A stretch of 64,000 nucleotides of DNA from Paenibacillus glacialis. Lineage in GTDB: Bacteria; Bacillota; Bacilli; Paenibacillales; Paenibacillaceae. The notes under the pieces are model-generated. The model was given only the letters and a program-made list of their open reading frames with translations, ran no database searches and was not told where the DNA came from. The stretch spans positions 248,001 through 312,000 of the forward strand of contig NZ_LVJH01000070.1 in the NCBI RefSeq assembly GCF_001637205.1, read 5' to 3'. The translations under genes and the position numbers were made by a program. Below, in pieces: positions 19,274-27,287 of the stretch (position 1 is the first letter of the stretch; each line of letters opens with the position of its first letter).

Positions 19274-19919
19274 TCCCGCGGTTCCTCCTTAAGAGTGTTA
19301 ATTTCACACATGCCCCCACTAGGGGGCTTAGTCGATAGTTAAACTGAATGGCTGGCTCAATTTCAGAATCACTTTCTTCTTGCGTCCACATCGTTTTCAG
19401 ATCAAAAGCACCAAAAATCTTTAATCTCTCCGCTTTCTTCCATACAGAGACATCGTTCACAGCTAAAGCTGCACAAGGTCCAAATCCAAGATCCGTAAAA
19501 TCTAATACAAGAGCTTGATCTTGAGTGGCAGTGGTCTTAGATAAGACCACTGCTTCCAAGTCATTGAGATTCTCCCAATTCACTGAAATGGCTGTGAACC
19601 CTTGCTCAACATCTGGATCAGACGATAGATTAACTCCTAACCAATTCAGAAATTTGCGTTCTTGGTCACTTGCTTCTTCCAGTCGAGTAGATGAACCATG
19701 AACAATATTCTGTCCCCATAACGCACCATGCACGGCACCTGTATAGCTATTGAATAAGGCTACATGTTTATCCTTGGTAATCTTGCCAATGCTCTTCTCC
19801 AGCCCTTTTAATTCATTCTCATTCTTTTCAATACTCATAATGACACCTGAATTAAGAACTCTAGATAATACGAATGAAAGCGAGAAGTAATTTTGTTTAC
19901 TTATTACGGAATCTGTCAT
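19263..19919 (-). CDS. Truncated DegT-like protein, function unknown
   Basis: A 218-residue protein I cannot name. Parts resemble a shortened DegT aminotransferase large domain. HVALFNSYTGAVHGAL resembles the PLP-phosphate segment of that family, and FNYRLSPLVGACVKLTLL near the end resembles the NYRLS/aligning segment after the PLP lysine. The C-terminal domain of about 200 residues is absent, and the glycine-rich turn after the lysine is not conserved. A lysine in FDLKTMW might or might not be equivalent to the Schiff-base lysine. The start at 19919 follows GGAGGAGG. It overlaps the full aminotransferase by 11 nt, which suggests a partner subunit or regulatory pseudo-enzyme. Confidence 0.7.
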   Translation of the reverse strand: MTDSVISKQNYFSLSFVLSRVLNSGVIMSIEKNENELKGLEKSIGKITKDKHVALFNSYTGAVHGALWGQNIVHGSSTRLEEASDQERKFLNWLGVNLSSDPDVEQGFTAISVNWENLNDLEAVVLSKTTATQDQALVLDFTDLGFGPCAALAVNDVSVWKKAERLKIFGAFDLKTMWTQEESDSEIEPAIQFNYRLSPLVGACVKLTLLRRNRGNED

Positions 19920-19932
19920 TGTTCCTCCTCCA

Positions 19933-20826
19933 TTATCCATTTATTGTTTGAGCAATTTTACTTTTTAGCGTTATTTTTTGTTTTAAATACTGTGCAATAT
20001 GATCCGCAACATCGACATCATGGACTTTCCAAGATTTGGCGAACTCAGGATTTTGATTAATTTCGCATACGAGATAACAGTTATTCTTGAAATCATAAAA
20101 TAAATCTAATCCATAAATACCTTCTCCCAAAATATCAATCAGTTGCTTACATATAAATCGAATCTCAGGATTAATATCCATCGTTTCAATTTCAGCACCC
20201 AGATGAGTATTCGTTTTCCAGTTGTCGATCGACACTCTGCGGAAAGCCACAATTGGCTTATTTCCCACAATCACGACCCGGATATCGAAATCCCCCTTAT
20301 CAACAAACTCTTGAACCAGTACAGGGAAGGATTGTTGCGTAGGATCCAAAGATTCCCTTGCTGCAATCCATGTGTCCAAGCTATCTTTTCCGACAATTCT
20401 AGCAATTCCTCGTCCCCAAGAAGAGCTCGCAGGTTTGATCACAAACCCATCATTAAAGTCATCAAACGATGCTGTTATATTGGATGATGTAAAGGCAACC
20501 TTAAATCTGGGCTGAGGGATACTGGCTTTATGAAATACAATAGATTGGTAAATTTTATTCGTACAAATCGTAATCGCCTTAACTGAATTGACCGTTTCAA
20601 CACCAGCTAATTCCAGCAGGGTTGATCGACTCAAGGCCTGTTTTTGAGAAAGACACCTTATGAGCGCTAATCCAACTTGCTCAGATCTATCTGATTCCAA
20701 GGGTAAGTCCATGGAATCAAGATTAATCTCAACGTTCAAACCATCCTCTTTAAGTAAATCAGATATCCTTTTTTCTTCCTCACGTAGTTTGGTTACGCAG
20801 ATTAGTACGTCAGTATGTCTACTCAT
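19933..20826 (-). CDS. LysX-type ATP-grasp ligase for the carrier protein
   Basis: A 297-residue RimK/LysX-family ligase. ATP-grasp segments include GFVIKPASSSWGRGIARI near 130 and VLVQEFVDKGDFDIRVVIVG. The segment NWKTNTHLGAEIE near 205 is diagnostic of LysX/ArgX proteins, and YLVCEINQNPEF near 255 is the metal site. LysX joins the alpha-amino group of an amino acid (aminoadipate or glutamate) to the C-terminal Glu of LysW. The ATG follows AAAGGAG by 7 nt, 12 nt after lysW. No homocitrate or aminoadipate genes are present, so glutamate is the likelier substrate. Confidence 0.87.
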   Translation of the reverse strand: MSRHTDVLICVTKLREEEKRISDLLKEDGLNVEINLDSMDLPLESDRSEQVGLALIRCLSQKQALSRSTLLELAGVETVNSVKAITICTNKIYQSIVFHKASIPQPRFKVAFTSSNITASFDDFNDGFVIKPASSSWGRGIARIVGKDSLDTWIAARESLDPTQQSFPVLVQEFVDKGDFDIRVVIVGNKPIVAFRRVSIDNWKTNTHLGAEIETMDINPEIRFICKQLIDILGEGIYGLDLFYDFKNNCYLVCEINQNPEFAKSWKVHDVDVADHIAQYLKQKITLKSKIAQTING

Positions 20827-20838
20827 AATCCAACTCCT

Positions 20839-21012
20839 TTACTCACCCCAGGTTTCCTCAATTTCTGGAGCGAGAGCTATAGTTATTAAATTGTGCACGG
20901 CATGCACTTCATGTTCTTGACCACATGAGGAGCATTCCACGATCTCCCCCGTTGTTGCATCCTCTTCTACGCTAAAATCAGACTTGCACACAAGACAACT
21001 TAAGCTACTCAT
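20839..21012 (-). CDS. LysW-type amino-group carrier protein
   Basis: A 57-residue acidic protein with CLVC at 6-9 and CSSC at 27-30, which would bind one zinc. It ends EIEETWGE, the EDWGE-like C-terminus whose final Glu side chain carries the substrate in LysW proteins. An ATG at 21012 with AAAGGTGG 8 nt upstream is preferred to an in-frame GTG at 21024, which lies inside that site. As first gene of the operon it supplies the carrier on which the other enzymes act. The terminal motif has Glu-Thr where classical LysW has Glu-Asp before Trp. Confidence 0.9.
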   Translation of the reverse strand: MSSLSCLVCKSDFSVEEDATTGEIVECSSCGQEHEVHAVHNLITIALAPEIEETWGE

Positions 21013-21153
21013 TTCTTTTTCCACCTTTCAAATTTAAATTATTATTATACCCACATGAATAATGGGTATTGATGCAGTATTCAACCGCATTTTTCTTAAA
21101 TTCTAATCATCTCCATACTTCCATCAGACAAATGGGGATTAAAATTTGTTTTA

Positions 21154-21183
21154 AAATTATCATATATTTTCCATTTCAGTCAA
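21154..21183 (-). promoter_or_regulatory. Probable sigma-A promoter of the carrier-protein operon
   Basis: TTGACT (21178-21183) and TAATTT (21154-21159) are separated by 18 nt on the minus strand. This predicts a leader of about 135 nt before lysW. The leader has a short inverted repeat (ACCCA/TGGGT, about 21050-21068) but no recognisable riboswitch or T-box. From here to 21440 I see no gene. Confidence 0.5.
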
Positions 21184-21440
21184 TTAGAGTTCAATAAGTC
21201 TCTTCTATCTTGATATAGAACAACTCTATGTTTCCGCCATCATTTTTGTTTTGTAAATATAATAACGAATTTGCAATATCCAGACTGTAGCATCCCATCA
21301 AGGTTGTAAGCATTACCATAGAGTATCCCTCTTTTTGAATAGAATATTTCTATTTAATGGTAATATACGGCGAAAAATTAATATGCTATATTATCCCCAC
21401 TGTTCACAGATACATTATTTGAATATTAGGCTAATATGAT

Positions 21441-22270
21441 GCTCTTCCTGGTTTATCCCAAACTGTAGGAACCCTGAAGGAAGAAATCCAAACAAATGGC
21501 CCTGGTCATGGATGTGGACATAATCTCCTGGGAACAGCTGGTGTTGCAGTGCTAATTATTTGCGGGAGCATGTGATAGATAGTACTCGCATTCACTACAC
21601 CATTACGAATGGAGGTATTGCACCTAATATCGCGCCGGATAAAGCAAGTACTTGGTATTTCTTACGAGGAGCGAATCGGGTTCAAGTCGATGAGGTATTG
21701 GAACGCGTGATCAAAATTGCCAATGGTGCAGCGCTAATGACAGAAACGGAAGTAAGTTTTGAAATCAAAGCTGGTGCCTACGATCTTAACGTGAACAATA
21801 CCCTAAATCAGCTTATGTTCAAGCAAAGGAAGACGTTGGCCCTCTCCAATTTACGGAGGAAGACCAAGCCTTTGCAGAAGCTCTGGTTCAAACACTCGAT
21901 CCAGCATCACGAGAAGCCTCTCAGAAAATGCTAGCCCAATTGTATCAACGAAAACTCGCTGCTACCTACTGAATTCATTAGCTTTAAAACGCTGGGTCGG
22001 AGTGTCGGGGGATCATCAGATTTTGGTGATGTCTCATGGATAGCTCCCCTTGGACAGATCGGAACAACCTGCTCAGCTGTCGGCATTCCATTACATACAT
22101 GGCAAGCTACTGCTTCATTTGGCTCCCCCATTGGCTTTACGGGTATGCTTCATGCCTCAAAGATTATCGCGCTTTCGGCATATGAACTACTAGTTGATGG
22201 AAAGGAAGTTCTCGAGCAAGCAAAAGCGGAATTTCTGCAGTCGACAAAAGGAAAAGCTTATAAAGTAATA
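21441..22270 (+). pseudogene. Remnant of an AbgB-like M20 amidohydrolase
   Basis: Family segments appear in order but in different frames. They are ALPGLSQTVGTL with GPGHGCGHNLLGTAG (metal site), then REHVIDSTRIHYTITNGG, then QAKEDVGPLQFTEEDQAF, and finally GGSSDFGDVSWIAPLGQ with SFGSPIGFTGMLHASKIIA. The gap between the metal site and REHVI should hold roughly a hundred residues and is missing, so there is an internal deletion as well as several frameshifts. The N-terminus is also absent. AbgB-type proteins hydrolyse p-aminobenzoyl-glutamate or related amides. This copy is dead. Confidence 0.8.
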
Positions 22271-22294
22271 ACGAAAATAATTTCCTTAAATATC

Positions 22295-22518
22295 ATAAAA
22301 TCACAGGTGGATGCACTCATTGCTCAGGGTGAAATTGAAACCGAACCTGCGAAGCGCCTTGATACAAACAGCTCCAAGCAATACTACATGAGGAACTTCC
22401 TGCTCTCGCCATCTATTCTGAGAAACGTTTACAAGCGGTTTCTAAGGACATCATCGCAGGTAAACCCGCCAATGTCGGTCAATTTAATAACGTAAACAAA
22501 TGGGATATCAAAGAATAA
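22295..22518 (+). pseudogene. C-terminal remnant of a peptide ABC transporter binding protein
   Basis: In one frame VDALIAQGEIETEPAKRLDT, and after a frameshift ELPALAIYSEKRLQAVSKDI ending NVNKWDIKE and a stop at 22518. These match the C-terminal part of family 5 oligopeptide-binding proteins (the segment where the last helices assign residues before a terminal Trp). No start, signal peptide or upstream domain is present. It abuts the AbgB remnant, so a larger deletion probably fused two neighbouring genes of a peptide-utilisation locus. Confidence 0.65.
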
Positions 22519-22580
22519 ATATTCACTTCCTTAAGAATTATCCATTACTATCTTGATGGATTCTCATGTAATGCTGCAAC

Positions 22581-22628
22581 AAAAAAAGCATTCTTCTCTC
22601 ATATAAATTGAGAAAAGGATGCTTTTTT
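22581..22628 (-). terminator. Bidirectional terminator after the rlmI-like gene
   Basis: An AAAAAAGCAT...ATGCTTTTTT inverted repeat with TCTCA/TGAGA inner pairing, T-runs on both strands. It can stop the methyltransferase transcript from the right and anything left of the pseudogene region. Confidence 0.75.
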
Positions 22629-22671
22629 CGATAACAACGTTTATTCCTAAATGAATCATATGTGATTCACA

Positions 22672-24045
22672 TTATCTACTACGCACTTCAAAGATAGCGA
22701 ATTTAAGATAATGTCCTTCGTCCACACCAAGAATCTGTGGATGGTCTTTACCCGCCGCGCGCCACTCGATTAGACGAAGGATTTTACCTGCATCTAATGC
22801 TGCATCCTGGATCGTCTCTAGAAAAATATCAGGACGCATATGGTAAGAGCAGCTTGCTGTTACGAGGAATCCACCTTCATTGACTAGTTTCATTCCATGT
22901 AGATTAATGTCCTTATAACCGCGACACGCCCCTGGAACTGCACTCTTCGTTTTGGCGAATGCTGGAGGATCAAGAATAACAACATCCCATGTACGACCCA
23001 CACCCGGAGTCATCGGTTTGGACGTATCCACTTTGTTCTTACCTGTACCCGTAGTAGACCGTTTCTCCCGCTCCTCGACACCTTTAACCTGTGTGCGAAG
23101 ATATTGGAAAGCATCATCCACGACGAACTCTACACGGTCTGTGAATCCGTTTAAATCCACATTCTCCTGAGCACTCTCAATGGCATGCTGAGAAATGTCC
23201 AGACAAGTTACTTTCTTAGCTCCATATTTACAAGCGTGCAGTGTGAAGCTACCTGTATGTGAGAAGCATTCTAGCACCGTAGCTCCATCCCAGTAAGGGA
23301 ATGTAACAACACTGCCACTCTTATTCACAGGTAGTTCCTTCGTGATTCCATCTTGTTCAACTTCCTGCAAGCTGATACCACTTCTTCCACCCCAACCTGT
23401 CATTAAAGGCTCAATCGAAGCACGGTTCTCACGTTGATCAAAGAAATAGCCAGTCTTCTGTCCTTCAACGATATCCACTTTAATCGCTAAGCCATTCTCA
23501 CGAACGGTTACATGGCGTGGACACTCTCCATACAATGGACCCTTCACTTGTTCCAAGCCCTCTAATTCACGTACAGATACATCGCTGCGTTCATAGATTC
23601 CCTGTGGCTGTATGACTTGTACCAATGCCTCTACAATGTCATTACGGCACACGTCCATGCCAAGAGTTAACAGCTGGATAACGAGTATATCATCGAATCG
23701 ATCTACAATTAGACCTGGTAAGAAATCTGCCTCACCGTAGACTAATCGATAGGCCGTTTCCCCCTTAGTGAACCGTTCTCGGTGCTGTAGGGTGTTCTGG
23801 AATCGCTCAACAAAGAAAGCTTTGTCCATCGACTCCAACGGTTTGTAGGAAACAACTCTTACCGTGATCTGTGAAGCAGGATTGTAATACCCTGTTCCGA
23901 GATAACGTTTCTGATGATTAAGAATGTTCACTAATTGACCTGCTTCAGGTTCCCCTTCTACCGTTGCAATTTCACTTTTGTATACCCAAGGATGTCCTTG
24001 TTCTAATCTTTTCTTCTGACTGCGATGTAGAATAACGGATGCCAC
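22672..24045 (-). CDS. Class I rRNA large-subunit methyltransferase, RlmI-like
   Basis: A 457-residue protein with an N-terminal PUA-like domain (HPWVYKSEI near 18), a linker domain, and a SAM-binding Rossmann domain. Motif I is VLECFSHTGSFTLHACKYG near 260 and the catalytic region is VVILDPPAFAKTKS. This is the RlmI/YwbD family of 23S rRNA cytosine-5 methyltransferases. It is longer than the usual roughly 400 residues because of insertions around residues 225-250 and 325-345, the latter rich in Lys, Thr and Gly. It has its own terminator and no operon partner. Confidence 0.88.
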   Translation of the reverse strand: MASVILHRSQKKRLEQGHPWVYKSEIATVEGEPEAGQLVNILNHQKRYLGTGYYNPASQITVRVVSYKPLESMDKAFFVERFQNTLQHRERFTKGETAYRLVYGEADFLPGLIVDRFDDILVIQLLTLGMDVCRNDIVEALVQVIQPQGIYERSDVSVRELEGLEQVKGPLYGECPRHVTVRENGLAIKVDIVEGQKTGYFFDQRENRASIEPLMTGWGGRSGISLQEVEQDGITKELPVNKSGSVVTFPYWDGATVLECFSHTGSFTLHACKYGAKKVTCLDISQHAIESAQENVDLNGFTDRVEFVVDDAFQYLRTQVKGVEEREKRSTTGTGKNKVDTSKPMTPGVGRTWDVVILDPPAFAKTKSAVPGACRGYKDINLHGMKLVNEGGFLVTASCSYHMRPDIFLETIQDAALDAGKILRLIEWRAAGKDHPQILGVDEGHYLKFAIFEVRSR

Positions 24046-24179
24046 TATACTTCACTCCCTAATATTTACCTGTATGAACACTCGTTGTCACCACAGGTTC
24101 TGTCATGTTTGTCATGGCTGTACAGCCTTGAACATATAAGTAAATCATAGGACAAGAATCACTAAAGGAGACTCATCCC

Positions 24180-25154
24180 ATGTTCCAATCTGTTATTTTC
24201 CCCATTATATACGGGCTTGCCATTTTTCTATTTGGTATGAAAGTCATGGAGATTGCCTTGGCTCGATGGGCGGGACCCTTCTTAACTTCCTTTCTAAGAA
24301 AAGCAACCGCAACCCCTCTCAAGGGCATGTTGTTCAGCACAGTCATTACTGCGATTCTACAGAGTAGTACGGCTGTTACCGTTATCACAATGGGTCTCGT
24401 TAATGCCGATTTGCTGACCTACGCCAGAACAATCGGCATTATTCTTGGAAGCAACATCGGCACCTGTCTTACGACCGAATTAATCGGTTTACAGATAGGG
24501 CAGATCGCTACCCCTTTGCTACTCCTTGCCATAACGATATGGGGCACTGCTGTGATCGCTAATGATCGTCATTCATGGAAGCTTCATCGCTTCAAGCATC
24601 TCTTCGAGCCCATTCAATACATATCTCTTGCAGTAGCAGGATTTGCACTGGTCATGTTCGGTATTCGTGTGATGCAATCGATTGGACCCACATTAGATAC
24701 CTATGGTGTCTTCACATGGTTCATCGAACGTGCCTCTCAGAATGTCCTCTGGGGAGTAGTCGCTGGAGCATGCCTAACCGCTCTCATCCACAGTAGCGCA
24801 GCAGTCATCGGCCTAGCGATGGGCCTCGCCAGTTCCGGAGCCCTTCCAGTAGAGGTTGGTATTGCTATCGTTCTTGGCTCTAATATAGGCACCTGTTTTA
24901 CTGCGGTTATTGCAGCAGCAGGTAGTACTCCCTCAGGCAAATTTGTCGCTTGGACTCATGTCGTATTGAATGTCGGCGGTGCAGCTTTGTTTATGCCCTT
25001 TATTCAACAGTTACATCATGTATCCGCTTGGCTATCCAGTGATTTAGGTAGTCAAATTGCCCATTTTCAGACGATATTTAACATTCTAAGTTCACTCATA
25101 GCACTTCCTATATGTTATCTTCCTCTATGGAGAAGAATAGATCATCGTGATTGA
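24180..25154 (+). CDS. Na/Pi-cotransporter family membrane protein
   Basis: A 324-residue membrane protein with two inverted repeats of the Na/Pi-cotransporter family. QSSTAVTV with GSNIGTCLTTE lies in the first half, and HSSAAVIG with GSNIGTCFTA in the second. These QSS/HSS motifs form the substrate site in NptA/YjbB-type transporters. About eight hydrophobic segments are visible. The C-terminal PhoU-like domain found in longer homologues is absent. The ATG follows AAAGGAG. It is a lone plus-strand gene among minus-strand neighbours. Phosphate is the usual substrate, but other anions are possible. Confidence 0.85.
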   Translation: MFQSVIFPIIYGLAIFLFGMKVMEIALARWAGPFLTSFLRKATATPLKGMLFSTVITAILQSSTAVTVITMGLVNADLLTYARTIGIILGSNIGTCLTTELIGLQIGQIATPLLLLAITIWGTAVIANDRHSWKLHRFKHLFEPIQYISLAVAGFALVMFGIRVMQSIGPTLDTYGVFTWFIERASQNVLWGVVAGACLTALIHSSAAVIGLAMGLASSGALPVEVGIAIVLGSNIGTCFTAVIAAAGSTPSGKFVAWTHVVLNVGGAALFMPFIQQLHHVSAWLSSDLGSQIAHFQTIFNILSSLIALPICYLPLWRRIDHRD

Positions 25155-25239
25155 ACTAAAGACGAACGCTCATATTCATGATTTTCTTTAGAAATGATTG
25201 AACTGGTGAGCGCAAACTTTCGTTCAATCTATCTATCCA

Positions 25240-25671
25240 TTAAACATTAACGCCTAATAGCAAAAGAGCCTTCCTAAGAATAGTATCATTATTACGATAA
25301 CCACTCTTTTGCTGACGACTCCAAGCCTCCTGAGAATCATACCATGACACTTCATTGATCTCTTCAACTTGCGGCTTCAGATGACCACCCTTGGCTTCCA
25401 CCAGATAGTAGTGGACTTCTTTATTAACTTCACCATGAACAGGGTTCTGATACGTGTACGCAATAATATCTACTGGGGAGATCACCTCTCCTAGTATACC
25501 CGTCTCCTCTTCAATTTCACGAAGAGCGGTCTCTTCGATCGTCTCTCCCGGTTCCATTTTACCCTTAGCTAAGGATACCTTGCCATAACGGTCCAGTATA
25601 AGCTGAATCCGAAGATCCTCTTGCTTTTTCATGTACACGACGCCACCTGCTGAGATCTCTTTGCGTGCCAT
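25240..25671 (-). CDS. NUDIX hydrolase
   Basis: A 143-residue NUDIX protein. The Nudix box GKMEPGETIEETALREIEEE is complete near residue 40-59. The start at 25671 begins the conserved ARKEISAGGVVY segment and has GGGGGTC upstream. Extending to the in-frame codon at 25773 would cross the downstream terminator of rsmE, which is unlikely. It hydrolyses a nucleoside diphosphate linked to some moiety; Ap4A or oxidised nucleotides are common substrates, but the sequence does not decide. Convergent with the transporter gene. Confidence 0.85.
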   Translation of the reverse strand: MARKEISAGGVVYMKKQEDLRIQLILDRYGKVSLAKGKMEPGETIEETALREIEEETGILGEVISPVDIIAYTYQNPVHGEVNKEVHYYLVEAKGGHLKPQVEEINEVSWYDSQEAWSRQQKSGYRNNDTILRKALLLLGVNV

Positions 25672-25714
25672 ATATGATGACCCCCAATATTCCATATTAT
25701 TATAAATAATAACA

Positions 25715-25756
25715 ACAAGGATTTCATTTCCTTCAATCTGGAAATGAAATCCTTGT
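25715..25756 (-). terminator. Intrinsic terminator after rsmE
   Basis: A perfect 17-bp inverted repeat (ACAAGGATTTCATTTCC) with an 8-nt loop, followed on the minus strand by TGTTATTATT. It separates the rsmE transcript from the NUDIX gene. Confidence 0.8.
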
Positions 25757-25807
25757 CCATATTTTCGCAACAACGTGACATTTAAAATGATATCTAATGG
25801 AGTTTAC

Positions 25808-26572
25808 TCAAACTCCTCCCATTTCACCAAAATCGTATAATATACAAGAAAGGGCAACCATACCGGCAGTCTCACAACGAAGAATTCGACGTCCTAATCC
25901 TACACTTATAGCGCCTGCTTCCTCAGCTTTACGGCATTCACCTTCACTAAATCCACCTTCTGGTCCAACCACGAGAAGTACTTTAGGTGCGCTACCCGTT
26001 GTTACACTCTGGACAAAAGGAGTCAGAGCATCACGTAATTGTAACCCATGCTCCTTCTCGTAACAAAAATACACAGCATCATATCCTGCAAAAGACTTCA
26101 TAAGCTGTGACCACGTCATTGAAGGCTCCACTGTCGGAACAATATTGCGGTGACTTTGCTCAGCAGCTTCTTTACAAATCTTACGCCACCGATCTAGACG
26201 TTTCTCTTCTTTCTTCGAATCATACTGAACAATGGTCCGTTCTGAGAGAAATGGAACAAAAGATACAGCTCCGATTTCAGTGCACTTCTGAATAACCGTC
26301 TCCATTTTATCCCCTTTGGGAAGGCTCTGTGCAACCGTAACTTTCACTTGGGCTTCTTGTAACATGTCGAGATGTTCAACGATATTAGCTGAGACTATAT
26401 CTTGCTCTAGTAACTCTAATTCAACTACCGCTTCGCGTGATAGACCATCACTTACAATAATCTTATCTCCTACCTTACCGCGCATCACTTTCGTAATGTG
26501 TCTAGCATCGTCCCCAGTAATCTCAACTGTATTTTCCTTGAACTGTTCCACAGACACAAAATATCGTTGCAT
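25808..26572 (-). CDS. rsmE: 16S rRNA (uracil-1498-N3)-methyltransferase
   Basis: A 254-residue SPOUT-class protein (B. subtilis YqeU). It has an N-terminal PUA-like domain (VGDKIIVSDGLSREAV) and the knotted C-terminal domain with LLVVGPEGGFSEGE near 200 and LGRRILRCETAGMVAL. It modifies U1498 of 16S rRNA in the small subunit. In the B. subtilis order it follows prmA; here an M50 protease gene is between them. Confidence 0.93.
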   Translation of the reverse strand: MQRYFVSVEQFKENTVEITGDDARHITKVMRGKVGDKIIVSDGLSREAVVELELLEQDIVSANIVEHLDMLQEAQVKVTVAQSLPKGDKMETVIQKCTEIGAVSFVPFLSERTIVQYDSKKEEKRLDRWRKICKEAAEQSHRNIVPTVEPSMTWSQLMKSFAGYDAVYFCYEKEHGLQLRDALTPFVQSVTTGSAPKVLLVVGPEGGFSEGECRKAEEAGAISVGLGRRILRCETAGMVALSCILYDFGEMGGV

Positions 26573-26601
26573 CGCTTAAACACATCCTATCCTTACAGTA
26601 A

Positions 26602-27285
26602 TTAAGCTCCAAACATCACCATAAACATATTTATAAATTCCACATACATCGTCATAGCCGCTTTATACAATGGTGTAATCGTATATGCTTGAAGTCCTGG
26701 AATAAACAGGATCAATAAAAAGATTAACATAGACCACTGTTCAAACTGCTGAAGTTTACCTCTAACTTCACGTGGTGCAACGTCTTCGAGCACGCGGTAA
26801 CCATCCAAAGGAGGCAAAGGGATGAGATTAAATAAAAACAAGAAAAAGTTCATAATGATAATAAAATAAAACAAAGTCGCTGTCGCTTCAGCTAATTTCA
26901 AATTCGTAATGGATTCTAGGACACCGAATTGTACAAGACCTGCATAAATCAACGAACCCAATACACCGAGTACAAAATTACTAAGTGGCCCTGCAATAGA
27001 GACAATGACACCCATAAGCCGTGGACGATCGAAATTCTCACGGTTCACAGGAACAGGTCTAGCCCAACCAAATCCAGCAATAACCAACAATATAATACCA
27101 AACAAATCAAAATGGACAGCAGGATTCAAGGTGACTCGCCCTAATAACTTAGCCGTTGGGTCACCGAATTTATTCGCGAAATAGGCATGCGAGAACTCAT
27201 GTACCGTAAAAGCTAATACGATAGCAATTAAGAAAAATGGCATTTTGTCGATCGGATAAATCAATATTTTATTTAAAAACTCCAT
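26602..27285 (-). CDS. Site-2 protease family (M50) membrane peptidase
   Basis: A 227-residue integral membrane metalloprotease with about five hydrophobic segments. Zinc ligands are in TVHEFSHAYFANKFGD near 28-43, and the third ligand is in IPLPPLDGYRVL near 160. No PDZ domain is present, so it belongs to the short YwhC-like subgroup rather than RseP. It starts 2 nt after the prmA stop and is probably co-transcribed with prmA and rsmE. Substrate unknown. Confidence 0.87.
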   Translation of the reverse strand: MEFLNKILIYPIDKMPFFLIAIVLAFTVHEFSHAYFANKFGDPTAKLLGRVTLNPAVHFDLFGIILLVIAGFGWARPVPVNRENFDRPRLMGVIVSIAGPLSNFVLGVLGSLIYAGLVQFGVLESITNLKLAEATATLFYFIIIMNFFLFLFNLIPLPPLDGYRVLEDVAPREVRGKLQQFEQWSMLIFLLILFIPGLQAYTITPLYKAAMTMYVEFINMFMVMFGA

Positions 27286-27287
27286 AC

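Noticed and set aside
10298-21012. Operon read as a plain lysine or arginine biosynthesis cluster
   Set aside because: The transketolase pair, MFS exporter and ATP-grasp ligase have no role there, and aminoadipate synthesis genes are missing. A primary metabolic use of the carrier is not excluded by sequence alone.
21044-21049. TATAAT in the lysW leader as the main promoter
   Set aside because: No -35 element lies at 16-18 nt, whereas the upstream TTGACT/TAATTT pair is better.
21560-21934. 124-codon frame that could be called a small hypothetical gene
   Set aside because: Its sequence is the middle of an AbgB-type amidohydrolase and the rest of that protein continues in other frames, so it is a pseudogene fragment.
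22145-22495. 116-codon plus-strand frame as a gene
   Set aside because: It joins the C-terminus of the AbgB remnant and the binding-protein remnant across a junction, and has no start context of its own.
24046-24179. Promoter pair in the rlmI-transporter divergent gap
   Set aside because: Several TTG- and TAT-like hexamers occur but none with convincing spacing, so none is listed.
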